Shown here one piece after another: positions 23,017 to 29,606 of a stretch of DNA of 29,943 bases. The number at the start of each line of letters is the position of its first letter. The stretch's first letter is position 1. The DNA is from a virus. The DNA is taken from positions 1-29,943 of the IMG/VR virus record IMGVR_UViG_3300007363_000071, one strand, 5' to 3'. The notes below the pieces were generated by a model. That model had not been told where the DNA came from, did not search any database, and saw only the letters and a program-made list of their open reading frames with translations. The translations under genes were made by a program, and so were the position numbers.

Positions 23017-23258
23017 GCTTTTGCGATGGCGCGGTTTGCACTTGCGCCACAATAATTTACGCCACAATCACACTCGTAAGTCTCGCAATCATCCCAACAA
23101 TTAGGGTGGCAGTTGCATTTATATTTTTGCAATACCTCCACCAACTCTTCAACCTGTTGGCGCAGGCGTTTAATCTCGTCAGCGGATAACACTAACAATT
23201 CTCTAACTCCACCAGCGTTGCCTTTTGCATGACCCTGCAACCGTTCAACAATATCCAT
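23001..23258 (-). CDS. MDIVER-family small protein, copy B, with cysteine cluster
   Basis: In the 85-residue protein, MDIVERLQGHAKG and DEIKRLRQQVEEL are shared with its neighbours. They are followed by a cluster of seven cysteines between about residues 48 and 70 (KCNCHPNCWDDC, then ECDCGVNYC). The cluster could bind metal or form disulphides and is absent from the other copies. ATG 23258 overlaps the upstream stop (TGATG), with GGAG upstream. The function is unknown. Confidence 0.68.
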   Translation of the reverse strand: MDIVERLQGHAKGNAGGVRELLVLSADEIKRLRQQVEELVEVLQKYKCNCHPNCWDDCETYECDCGVNYCGASANRAIAKATGGE

Positions 23259-23263
23259 CACTC
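23242..23263. repeat. Start-cassette repeat, copy C (partial)
   Basis: These 22 bases are identical to 22985-23006 and encode the MDIVER start of the gene at 23258. The Shine-Dalgarno side differs, being GGAGAAAG rather than AGGAGGTG. Confidence 0.75.
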
Positions 23264-23665
23264 TTTCTCCTTTAGTGTAATGTAAGCCCAATGAGTCCAA
23301 TACGATGGTCTGGTAACAGGTATTCCGCCGCAGATAATTATAGTGTCTCCCAGCTCGTCTACTTCGGCTAGACCGTATTTAATGATTTTGTCTATGGCAT
23401 CGCAGATCAAAACAAATTCTCCGTGCGGAATGGTGTCAATAGTTTTCCATTTAAGTATGCTGGAGAAGTCTTCGTACGGAGACATGTCGTGTTTGTCACC
23501 GTTCAACGACACGCGACCCGACATAGCCCCACACGCCGGACACTCAAGCCCAACATCCTCTGCCCCTACAGGGTAAACCGCTTGCCAACCATGCCCACAT
23601 GCGCCACAGACAACGGCACCTGTTTTCCAAACTCTACGGTGGTCATCCAAGTTAGTAATGTCCAT
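23258..23665 (-). CDS. Zinc-ribbon protein with DUF551-like C-terminal part
   Basis: In the 135-residue protein, residues 20-45 hold C20-x-x-C23 and C42-x-x-C45, a zinc ribbon (VVCGACGHGW and LECPACGAMSG). The second half (WKTIDTIPHGEFVLICD, then PSYWTHWAYI) resembles DUF551 proteins, small phage and bacterial domains with a W-x-x-I-x-x-x-P start and a TH-W end. It is read as a fusion of two small modules. The function is unknown, and nucleic-acid binding by the ribbon is possible. ATG 23665 is in a TGATG overlap with the upstream stop. Confidence 0.65.
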   Translation of the reverse strand: MDITNLDDHRRVWKTGAVVCGACGHGWQAVYPVGAEDVGLECPACGAMSGRVSLNGDKHDMSPYEDFSSILKWKTIDTIPHGEFVLICDAIDKIIKYGLAEVDELGDTIIICGGIPVTRPSYWTHWAYITLKEKE

Positions 23666-23871
23666 CACTCTTTCCCCTTCAGCATGTCCGCTTGTTTTAA
23701 TTCTTTATAGTTCTCATGCCACATGGATGCTTGCGCTTCCCAATACTGCGCTGGTGTTAGTTCTGGTTTTTCCCGCAACCGCTTAATCTCTGCAATGGCC
23801 TTCTTTGTATCACCAATGCTGGCAGAACAACCAATGTCAAGATCACGTTGCATCCGTTCAACAATGTCCAT
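23665..23871 (-). CDS. MDIVER-family small protein, copy C
   Basis: In the 68-residue protein, MDIVERMQRDLDIG and AIAEIKRLREKPEL are shared with copies A and B. The C-terminal half (TPAQYWEAQASMWHENYKEL) is its own. ATG 23871 follows a perfect AGGAGGTGA. Unlike the other copies it is 14 bases after the upstream stop rather than overlapping it. The function is unknown. Confidence 0.68.
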   Translation of the reverse strand: MDIVERMQRDLDIGCSASIGDTKKAIAEIKRLREKPELTPAQYWEAQASMWHENYKELKQADMLKGKE

Positions 23872-23886
23872 CACTCACCTCCTGTT
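23855..23886. repeat. Start-cassette repeat, copy E
   Basis: This 32-base segment differs from 22985-23016 at one position. It includes the identical 20 bases spanning Shine-Dalgarno and ATG and encodes the start of the gene at 23871. Confidence 0.8.
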
Positions 23887-24206
23887 TACTCATCTTCATT
23901 GTAGATTTTGACCAACCGTTCGACCTTGCACTGCCTACCATCGACCATGACATACCAGAACCCTTTGATCTTACAGCCAGCAATACGGTCAGCGCGTTCT
24001 TTATGGTGTGGTTTCTTTCTTACAAGCATGTTGCCGTTCAACGTGAACAGTTCATGCAGCCGTTCTTTTGTTGGATATGGATTAACCTTTCTTTTTTTGA
24101 TTGCCGACTTTAGTTTTGGCTCTTCTGGTTTTGACTTGTAGTGATGGATGTCATTGTTAATCCATCTATCAGAAGCCATTGATCTCTTGCTATTAAAGCC
24201 TGTCAT
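23886..24206 (-). CDS. Protein with HNH-endonuclease-associated N-terminal domain, HNH core absent
   Basis: In the 106-residue protein, residues about 45-103 (TKERLHELFTLNGNMLVRKK, then RIAGCKIKGFWYVMVDG and CKVERLVKIY) match the region that precedes the HNH core in many phage homing endonucleases: L-x-x-x-F, an L-x-R/W-R-K strand, G-x-x-x-x-G-Y/F-x-x-V-x-x-D-G-x, then H/E-R-L-V. The nuclease core with its histidines is not there and the protein stops at about that point. It may be a decayed homing endonuclease or a free-standing DNA-binding module. ATG 24206 overlaps the upstream stop (ATGA). Confidence 0.6.
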   Translation of the reverse strand: MTGFNSKRSMASDRWINNDIHHYKSKPEEPKLKSAIKKRKVNPYPTKERLHELFTLNGNMLVRKKPHHKERADRIAGCKIKGFWYVMVDGRQCKVERLVKIYNEDE

Positions 24207-24628
24207 TTCTCAAGCCCATTCCTTTTAATGTGTGATAGATACCCATGCAGGATTGTCGTGTGATCTTTTCCTCCAAACTTTTTGCCAATCTGTGGAAAAG
24301 ACATATTGGTATGTTTGCGAAGAAGATAATATGCTTCGTGTCTTGCATAAACCAGATTGTGTTGTCTTGATTTGCTGTTCAAGAACTCACTCACTGGCAT
24401 ATCTATACGCATTGCAATCTTCTCTACGATCAATCTCCAGTTTGATTTAAGATTATTGATGATCTCTTTCTCAATATTAATAACAGCAGCCATATTCTCT
24501 GCTGTCTGTTTTACCTTGAGCCGTTTGTTAATCTCTTTGTTTTTGGCAAAGCGATAACCAGCTTGATTTAGTCTCTGTCTTACTTCTTTGTAGTGATTAA
24601 CCAAATCTATGTTCTGATGCACAGTCAT
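24203..24628 (-). CDS. DnaA domain IV-like DNA-binding protein
   Basis: The 141-residue protein has an N-terminal helical part and, from about residue 83, the DnaA C-terminal fold: SKSRQHNLVYARHEAYYLLR, then MSFPQIGKKFGGKDHTTILHGYLSHI. The GGKDHTTILH phrase is the DnaA-box recognition signature. The AAA+ ATPase domain of DnaA is absent. It may bind DnaA boxes of the phage origin or compete with host DnaA. A similar domain appears again at 25016-25438. Confidence 0.85.
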   Translation of the reverse strand: MTVHQNIDLVNHYKEVRQRLNQAGYRFAKNKEINKRLKVKQTAENMAAVINIEKEIINNLKSNWRLIVEKIAMRIDMPVSEFLNSKSRQHNLVYARHEAYYLLRKHTNMSFPQIGKKFGGKDHTTILHGYLSHIKRNGLEK

Positions 24629-24758
24629 GATTCATTTCCATTTTCTCTTTATTCTTCTGACGCTTTGGTTTTGCCTTTCGGTTTGGCAAAACTTTAGGGT
24701 GATGTATTTTCCATTCTAAACTCTTTGCATATAAATTCTTCGACCGTTTGATCTTCAT
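24597..24758 (-). CDS. Possible small basic protein
   Basis: This 53-residue frame starts MKIKRSKNLYAKSLEWK and is very Lys/Arg-rich (NRKAKPKRQKNKEK). GAGGT lies about six bases before ATG 24758. It overlaps the DUF6378 gene by 65 bases and the DnaA-like gene by 32, and it would bridge what is otherwise a 65-base gap in a packed operon. No family is recognised. It may be a chance frame. Confidence 0.35.
   Translation of the reverse strand: MKIKRSKNLYAKSLEWKIHHPKVLPNRKAKPKRQKNKEKMEMNHDCASEHRFG
24668..24692. repeat. Inverted repeat between early genes
   Basis: GTTTTGCC (24668-24675) and GGCAAAAC (24685-24692) form an 8-bp stem with a 9-base loop. It falls just after the stop of the DUF6378 gene in the direction of transcription. 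The - strand transcript has no U-run after the stem, so it is not a standard intrinsic terminator. It may be a processing or attenuation hairpin, or an operator. Confidence 0.5.
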
Positions 24759-25014
24759 GTGCAACCTCTGATCCAATGCCAGCATAGCCAGCAATATCTA
24801 CCCATGAGTCATCATGAAGGCCATTGTTTTTCTTAAGGCGGCAGATCTTCTGGATGATCTCGATAACACAGACATCATGTGGACTGATCATCCTATCAAG
24901 ATATACAGATAACATCTGAGCCATCATAGAAATGCCATCGAACGGAGAACCATACATCTCCTGACGCTGCTCAAGTGTTCTGATTGCTGTCTTTAGAATA
25001 TCTTCTTTCCTCAT
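24694..25014 (-). CDS. DUF6378 small helical protein (copy 1)
   Basis: In the 106-residue protein, TLEQRQEMYGSPFDGISMMA, the central helix VCVIEIIQKICRLKKNNG and DDSWVDIAGYAGIGSE are a clear DUF6378 pattern. It is common in phages with nucleotide-metabolism genes. A relation to all-helical NTP pyrophosphatases is suspected but not proven. AAGGAG seven bases before ATG 25014 gives the start. A second, divergent copy is at 21848-22111. Confidence 0.8.
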   Translation of the reverse strand: MRKEDILKTAIRTLEQRQEMYGSPFDGISMMAQMLSVYLDRMISPHDVCVIEIIQKICRLKKNNGLHDDSWVDIAGYAGIGSEVAHEDQTVEEFICKEFRMENTSP

Positions 25015-25015
25015 G

Positions 25016-25438
25016 TTAACTCCTTATAAAACTAATTGACTCAAGTTCTTCCATGATGCGCTTCAATGCAAACTGAACAATCTCCAATTCTTCCATTAGT
25101 TCCTTGCACTTTAGTTTGTCGATCCTCAAAATAATATCCTTTGAGTATCTGTCCATGATTAACTTGTATGCCTTGTCAAAGTGTTCTGCGTGTAAACAAT
25201 TTGGATCTTTCTCAATTAGTGCCTTGCTCTTTCTCAACGCAACAAACACAGTCGAGTGGTCTATTCCTAATGATCTTGCAATCCTTGATTTGTTAATCGA
25301 CACAATCTCATACGAAAGATGTATTACAAGAGCACGAGCATATGATGTTGCTCGATCTCTTTTGGAAGAGAATATATCTTTTATATCGGCGGATGTAACT
25401 TCATGCACAATTTCTGCAATATTCTTAACGGTTATCAT
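25016..25438 (-). CDS. Second DnaA domain IV-like DNA-binding protein
   Basis: In the 140-residue protein, residues about 17-77 (TSADIKDIFSSKRDRATSYA, then ALVIHLSYEIVSINKSRIAR and SLGIDHSTVFVALRKSKAL) follow DnaA domain IV. IDHSTV stands in the place of the recognition phrase GGRDHTTV. The C-terminal 60 residues form a charged helix (KELMEELEIVQFALKRIMEEL). No ATPase domain is present. ATG 25438 overlaps the upstream stop (ATGA). It probably binds DnaA-box-like DNA; whether it acts on the phage origin or the host oriC cannot be told. Confidence 0.75.
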   Translation of the reverse strand: MITVKNIAEIVHEVTSADIKDIFSSKRDRATSYARALVIHLSYEIVSINKSRIARSLGIDHSTVFVALRKSKALIEKDPNCLHAEHFDKAYKLIMDRYSKDIILRIDKLKCKELMEELEIVQFALKRIMEELESISFIRS

Positions 25439-26298
25439 GCGGCATTCCTTTTTCTATCACTGAAGGCAGAGATATATTCTGCTGCCTTACTTGCTTTGGA
25501 TGCAGCACTGACAACTGCGCTACTATTTTCTTTTAAGATCTTCAGCCAAGAACTGAGGTATTTGGCATGGTCGTCACGCACATGGTTGCTGATGCCAAGA
25601 TCTGCCGATAGGAACGCAGCACCCAACTCTGCAACCAGTTCCTCATATGCGTATGCATCACTGCCAAACTTTGTATTCAACTCACGGTCGAGTCTGCTCT
25701 TTGCACCAGTCCAATGGACCAACTCATGGAATGTGGTCGAATAGAAATGCTCTGCCGTATAGAACGTATTGATGTCTGGCATGAGAATCTTATCATTCGA
25801 TGGAATGTAACAGGCTCGCTCACCACCATATGTAATCTCTGCATTTGTTGCCTTGATGAAATCTTCGATCTCAATACTGCGTTCATTCTCGCCTTCGCTA
25901 CTTGACGGCTTCGGCTCCAATGCCCGCTCACCATCCACTTGGTTTGCATTGAACACATATGATGTTGAGGCAAAGACAATATCGCGTGTTGTTCCATCCT
26001 CTTGCTCTTTGTTGGTCACGTTGTAACGAATGATCGGCGTTCCCTTTTCTCCCTTGCGAACCTTGCAATCCATCTGCTGCCATTGTTTGAACGTTGCCCA
26101 TCGTGTTGATGCATAGCCATTGTTGATGCTGCTGGCCCAACACATGAGGATGTTCGAGCCATTGTATCTTTGCAATGTCAGTGCATTTGTCGGTGTCTTG
26201 AACCCTGTCTTGCGCCAAGGTGGAGTCCATTGCCCTGCATCGTCGATCATATTGATAAGTGTGTTTGTAATCTGCTGGTATGGATTCATCTTTTCCAT
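25435..26298 (-). CDS. ArdC-like protein: ssDNA-binding domain plus zincin metallopeptidase
   Basis: The 287-residue protein has the two-domain layout of ArdC antirestriction proteins. Residues about 1-130 are the N-terminal DNA-binding domain (PWRKTGFKTPTNALT, YNGSNILMCWAS, ASTRWATFKQWQQM, VRKGEKGTPIIRY). Residues about 150-280 are the zincin-like domain with FHELVHWTG (H191, E192, H195) and a following acidic ligand region YEELVAELGAAFL. ArdC of plasmid pSa protects incoming ssDNA from restriction. Here it sits beside SSB and ERF, consistent with protection of early DNA. AGGAGA before ATG 26298 gives the start. Confidence 0.88.
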   Translation of the reverse strand: MEKMNPYQQITNTLINMIDDAGQWTPPWRKTGFKTPTNALTLQRYNGSNILMCWASSINNGYASTRWATFKQWQQMDCKVRKGEKGTPIIRYNVTNKEQEDGTTRDIVFASTSYVFNANQVDGERALEPKPSSSEGENERSIEIEDFIKATNAEITYGGERACYIPSNDKILMPDINTFYTAEHFYSTTFHELVHWTGAKSRLDRELNTKFGSDAYAYEELVAELGAAFLSADLGISNHVRDDHAKYLSSWLKILKENSSAVVSAASKASKAAEYISAFSDRKRNAA

Positions 26299-26319
26299 TG
26301 GTCTCTCCTTTGTGTGGGT

Positions 26320-26337
26320 GGGGGGATTGCTCCCCCC
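26320..26337. terminator. G6/C6 hairpin between ssb and the ArdC-like gene
   Basis: GGGGGG (26320-26325) and CCCCCC (26332-26337) pair around a 6-base loop in the 43-base gap. On the + strand it is followed by TTATTT, a terminator-like tail; on the - strand, where the operon reads, there is no U-run. It could stop + strand (antisense) transcription or moderate - strand expression between ssb and ardC. Confidence 0.45.
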
Positions 26338-26341
26338 TTAT

Positions 26342-26734
26342 TTAGAATGGCATATCATCAACCGTTACAACATCGCGTGGCTGCTCTTGCTTCTCTTCTG
26401 CTGATCCTGAATTCCCGATCAGATGAATATCGCCAGCAAAAGCGTTGACAATAATATCAACCGCCATTTTTTCTTGTCCGTTCTTATCAATATAGGTGCG
26501 CTTGCCAAGAACACCTTCGACATAGATGCGACTACCCTTCTCGGCATACTTGTCCAAGAACTGTGCCTTCTTGTCGTTGAAGCAAGTTACATCCCACCAT
26601 GTGGTTGACTTACCTTCTGTCTTGGACCAGCCTGTTGTTGCAACCGAAAACTTTGCAAACGACTTGCCATCTCCACTCTGCTTGATCTCTGGCTTTTTAC
26701 CAAGATTGCCCAACAAAATAACCTTAGCTAACAT
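26342..26734 (-). CDS. ssb: Single-stranded DNA-binding protein
   Basis: The 130-residue OB-fold protein begins MLAKVILLGNLGKKPEIKQ, has KFSVATTGW, STTWWDVTCFND and SRIYVEGVLGKRTY, and ends with the acidic tip VDDMPF, the partner-docking peptide of bacterial SSBs. It coats ssDNA in replication and recombination. It is coupled to the ERF gene (11-base overlap), and the two form an annealing pair. Confidence 0.95.
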   Translation of the reverse strand: MLAKVILLGNLGKKPEIKQSGDGKSFAKFSVATTGWSKTEGKSTTWWDVTCFNDKKAQFLDKYAEKGSRIYVEGVLGKRTYIDKNGQEKMAVDIIVNAFAGDIHLIGNSGSAEEKQEQPRDVVTVDDMPF

Positions 26735-27302
26735 TTTTCAATTCCTCTTGTTTGGCTGCATACTTCTGACGCAGCATTGCCATCTCTGCCTTGCCCAAGT
26801 GCTCGGCATTAGATTTAATTTGTCCTGCAACATCGCTGAGATCTGCTGCTGTAGCACACAGACTGATTGCAACTTCGAGTGTGGCAGTCAGGGTTTTGTT
26901 ATTAAACTGAACATCTTGATCTTCATCGGGATCGTCACCAGTCTCGAGGCCAAGTGTCTTGAGCAGTGCATATTTCACAGCATATGACATTGCCTTGCCA
27001 GCACCCTTGTCTTGATCGTCAATGCCATAGCCGAACGACATGACATCGATGCAATCGTCAGGTTGATCGATGTTAACAAAGCGCATTGTCATCAGGCAGT
27101 GAGTACGATTACCGATCTGCTCGTAGTTAATGTGTATAATGTGATAGATAATACCTTCTGCCAAGAGAGCAGGACGAACCTTGGCTGTCACCGAGTCATG
27201 CGACACAATCGAGTAGCGCATACCCTGCTTCTTTTCTTTCTGGATATAATCGACCTTGCTCATTGCTGCGGCAAGACGTTGGTGCAGATTCTTAGTAGTC
27301 AT
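26724..27302 (-). CDS. erf: ERF-family single-strand annealing protein
   Basis: The 192-residue protein shows the ERF signature at about residues 100-135: FGYGIDDQDKGAGKAMSYA, VKYALLKTLGLETGDDPDED. The N-terminal part has LHQRLAAAMSKVDYIQKEKK and YSIVSHDSVTAKVRPAL, also typical. It anneals complementary ssDNA, as in phage P22 circularisation. GGAGA seven bases before ATG 27302 gives the start. Its partners are SSB directly downstream and the YqaJ exonuclease upstream. Confidence 0.93.
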   Translation of the reverse strand: MTTKNLHQRLAAAMSKVDYIQKEKKQGMRYSIVSHDSVTAKVRPALLAEGIIYHIIHINYEQIGNRTHCLMTMRFVNIDQPDDCIDVMSFGYGIDDQDKGAGKAMSYAVKYALLKTLGLETGDDPDEDQDVQFNNKTLTATLEVAISLCATAADLSDVAGQIKSNAEHLGKAEMAMLRQKYAAKQEELKNVS

Positions 27303-27531
27303 GATCGTCTCCATATGCGTGTGATCCATAATCTTCGTCAGTTCCAAAGCCAGCAGATGCCAATGCAAATGCATCATCTTCATTGTCTACGTCTGGCTCA
27401 TCGTAACTGTCTCGATGTTCCTCGAGCTTCTTCAGTATATCATTGCCAAGTTTGACAAGATTCTCAACGTCAGAGAACAGCAATTCAGTTGCCATGTCCT
27501 CAAGATATGCTTCGATTTCATTCATTGTCAT
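27292..27531 (-). CDS. Small acidic protein, unknown function
   Basis: The 79-residue protein begins MTMNEIEAYLEDMATELLF. A helix (VENLVKLGNDILKKLEEH) is followed by a strongly acidic tail (DEPDVDNEDDAFALASAGFG to DDHDY). ATG 27531 has AAGG nine bases upstream; ATG 27525 is the alternative. It overlaps the ERF start by 11 bases. The acidic tail could mimic DNA or bind a basic partner; that is a guess from composition. Confidence 0.6.
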   Translation of the reverse strand: MTMNEIEAYLEDMATELLFSDVENLVKLGNDILKKLEEHRDSYDEPDVDNEDDAFALASAGFGTDEDYGSHAYGDDHDY

Positions 27532-27826
27532 GTGCATAATCCTTATGAATCCAGACAATATGCATTGTCCCATCATGTTCTTGTTTACGCCCAGAGTTTT
27601 TGATGATTCCAAGGCGGGTAACTTCTGATCGACGCGCACGATATGTAGATTTGTGTGTGTCAAAGTGTTGATTCATTTCAATATCTGTAAATCCTTTTGA
27701 TCCAACGCTTTTTGCATAATCGATTACGCTATTCTGACATACAGAAAGAATAGGATATATCATTTCTGCTGCAAGGATGCTTGTTGGTTGAGCATGTCGT
27801 CGATATAGTTTGAATGATTCATCCAT
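27518..27826 (-). CDS. Winged-helix-like DNA-binding protein
   Basis: In the 102-residue protein, residues about 30-95 (SVIDYAKSVGSKGFTDIEMN, QHFDTHKSTYRARRSEVTR, LGIIKNSG then HIVWI) follow a winged HTH: helix, recognition helix with S-T-Y-R-A-R-R, then wing strands. This pattern, ending in V-W, is common in small phage proteins near recombination genes. AAGGAG seven bases before ATG 27826 supports the start; a longer frame would overlap the YqaJ gene. The target is unknown. Confidence 0.68.
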   Translation of the reverse strand: MDESFKLYRRHAQPTSILAAEMIYPILSVCQNSVIDYAKSVGSKGFTDIEMNQHFDTHKSTYRARRSEVTRLGIIKNSGRKQEHDGTMHIVWIHKDYAHDNE

Positions 27827-27827
27827 A

Positions 27828-28631
27828 TCACTTCTCCTTTGCTGCTCTGATAGATACACGACCGCGCTTGTCACGTTTGGCAATGATGCCTACGCCGTAT
27901 GCTTCACCAACATTGTCAGCAATCATACCTCGCAATGTATCCTTTGCTTCTTCATGCTTCTTGGCTGCGCCAATAGTCTCGGCATAGTCGATTGCTGCGC
28001 TTGTCCATTCGTTATTGTTTTCCATATCGACAACGATAAGGTTGTCTACTGGGATAGACTCAACGGACTTTTCGATGCGTTCGAGTTCTGCGTTTGGGAT
28101 GATCTCAGGCTCTATTTTATTCTGGACATGCCACCAGAACGCCTTCTCCATCTTGAACAACTGCAACTGATAGTCAGCGTCATAGTCAACACGGATCATG
28201 TTAGGTTCTGTGTTGCCGCAAATAACACTGAACATGCAGTGTCTTTTCTTAGTGACCATCATATAGTGTTGAAGTTGTGGCATATAGTATCGCGCTTTCT
28301 CATGGCTGTTCGCATGACTGCCTGAGTGCTTGACCTCAAGGAATGTATCCTCGCTCTTAATCCATGCGTCGAGATGAGCAAATAGCCACGGCTCATCAGC
28401 ATGTTCAATGCGACCGATAGATACATCGATGTCAAGATTGTTCTGGCGTGCAAGCCATTGGATATGAAATGATTCTGTCCATATACCAAGCTGCACTTTG
28501 AATACATTTGACAGATCTTCTGGCTGATCGATGCCTAACTTCTCACGATAGAGTGAGTTCCAGTCACCGTTCATAATACGCATTGCATCAGAGCCACCGA
28601 TGCCATTGGCGCGGTTCATTACGTTAGCCAT
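27828..28631 (-). CDS. YqaJ-family exonuclease
   Basis: The 267-residue PD-(D/E)xK nuclease is of the lambda-exonuclease/YqaJ type. Motifs are IGGSDA (about residues 11-16), WTE (E53), AHLDAW (D88), FLEVKHSG (E99, K101) and MPQLQHYM (Q121). It resects dsDNA 5' ends to give the ssDNA used by ERF and SSB, which lie downstream in the same operon. AAGGAG ten bases before ATG 28631 gives the start. A 55-base gap with a short hairpin precedes it. Confidence 0.9.
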   Translation of the reverse strand: MANVMNRANGIGGSDAMRIMNGDWNSLYREKLGIDQPEDLSNVFKVQLGIWTESFHIQWLARQNNLDIDVSIGRIEHADEPWLFAHLDAWIKSEDTFLEVKHSGSHANSHEKARYYMPQLQHYMMVTKKRHCMFSVICGNTEPNMIRVDYDADYQLQLFKMEKAFWWHVQNKIEPEIIPNAELERIEKSVESIPVDNLIVVDMENNNEWTSAAIDYAETIGAAKKHEEAKDTLRGMIADNVGEAYGVGIIAKRDKRGRVSIRAAKEK

Positions 28632-28666
28632 AGTTTGTAGTCTCCTTTGTGTAACGTGTGTATTTT

Positions 28667-28682
28667 GTAGCATTATTGCTAC
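28667..28682. repeat. Short inverted repeat before the YqaJ gene
   Basis: GTAGCA (28667-28672) and TGCTAC (28677-28682) form a 6-bp stem with a 4-base loop in the 55-base gap upstream of the exonuclease. It may be an operator or an RNA hairpin; nothing more can be said. Confidence 0.35.
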
Positions 28683-28686
28683 TATG

Positions 28687-29181
28687 TCAATCAAGTTTTT
28701 TCAGTCGTTTGATATTTGTTTCTGCTGTTGTAAATCTCTTTACCCATATATCGAGTCTATCTGTTATGGGTGCAGCAGCCGTCATGAACTCAGCAATCAA
28801 TGGCATGTTAGGCCACTTGTGTTCACGACAGATCTTACGACATGCTTCCTTGAATGAGATGGATGGGACTGTTTGCAATGATTGCAAATAGATTTGATAA
28901 CCCATGCCATCAGGAACATTTGCTCTGAACACACGGGCTATTGCTTGCAATGATTGATCAATCTCATCAGTCGAGGCTGGATCTTGCAGCCGCCTCATCG
29001 AAAGGAGGGCGGCGGCAAGAGACTGCTCGACCTGTTTAATGTCTGCTTCTTCTGGCAGACTGTGTTTCATATTGAGGTATGTGATTGTGTAGTTTAGTTC
29101 GTCACTGATTGATGTTTTTAACCAATCAGGAACAGGAACCACATAGTTAAGTGGATCCCTGTTAACATATAAGTCTGTCAT
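28687..29181 (-). CDS. Unknown early protein, possible replication accessory
   Basis: The 164-residue helical protein starts MTDLYVNRDPLNYVVPVPDW. The segment from about residue 95 (YQIYLQSLQTVPSISFKEAC, RKICREHKWPNMPLIAEFM) resembles the helix-W-P-x-x-x-x-I/L-x-x-x element seen in phage helicase-loader or replisome-organiser proteins. The match is weak and I would not name it from this. AGGAGA before ATG 29181 gives the start. Its position between DUF1064 and YqaJ genes fits a replication or recombination role. Confidence 0.55.
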   Translation of the reverse strand: MTDLYVNRDPLNYVVPVPDWLKTSISDELNYTITYLNMKHSLPEEADIKQVEQSLAAALLSMRRLQDPASTDEIDQSLQAIARVFRANVPDGMGYQIYLQSLQTVPSISFKEACRKICREHKWPNMPLIAEFMTAAAPITDRLDIWVKRFTTAETNIKRLKKLD

Positions 29182-29189
29182 ACATTCTC

Positions 29190-29606
29190 CTATGGTAGTT
29201 TGTTAACCCAGTGTTCCACCTTTCCTGCTGGAATTTCATTGATCTCCAATTCATAGATAGCCTCTACAAGTTTCTTCTTCATTGTGTATACGTCTGTGAT
29301 CATACCTTTTACATCTTCCACAATGAGTCGGTCGATGCTTCCTTGTTCTGTAAGCACCACATATCTAAAGTCAGCACGATAGTTTGCAATGTGTTTTCCT
29401 TTCACCATGATCTGATATGTTGGCTGCAATTCAAGGCGTGCTATTGTGCCAGCCTTTTCCATATCAACAAGCTGAATATATCGCTTGCCTTCTGCTGCCG
29501 ATGCAAACCAGAAGCCATCAATGTGTTCACCATTGGCATTATACTTTCCCTTGCGGGTCGGCACTGCTGCCACTTTCTTATTGGTAGATCCTTTAGGGCG
29601 CGCCAT
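29190..29606 (-). CDS. DUF1064 family protein, putative PD-(D/E)xK nuclease
   Basis: The 138-residue protein follows DUF1064: FASAAEGKRYIQLVDMEKAG, LELQPTYQIM, ANYRADFRYV and LIVEDVKGMITDVYTMKKKL. The D in ADF with E-x-V-K in VEDVKG is the PD-(D/E)xK pattern, so a DNA endonuclease or Holliday-junction-type resolvase activity is suggested. Its start abuts the repressor-like gene stop (TAA then ATG). The basic N-terminus (MARPKGSTNKK) is typical. Confidence 0.8.
   Translation of the reverse strand: MARPKGSTNKKVAAVPTRKGKYNANGEHIDGFWFASAAEGKRYIQLVDMEKAGTIARLELQPTYQIMVKGKHIANYRADFRYVVLTEQGSIDRLIVEDVKGMITDVYTMKKKLVEAIYELEINEIPAGKVEHWVNKLP

Noticed and set aside
22985-23886. CRISPR-like repeats in the early region
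   Set aside because: The copies are unequally spaced, lie at gene starts and encode the same N-terminus.
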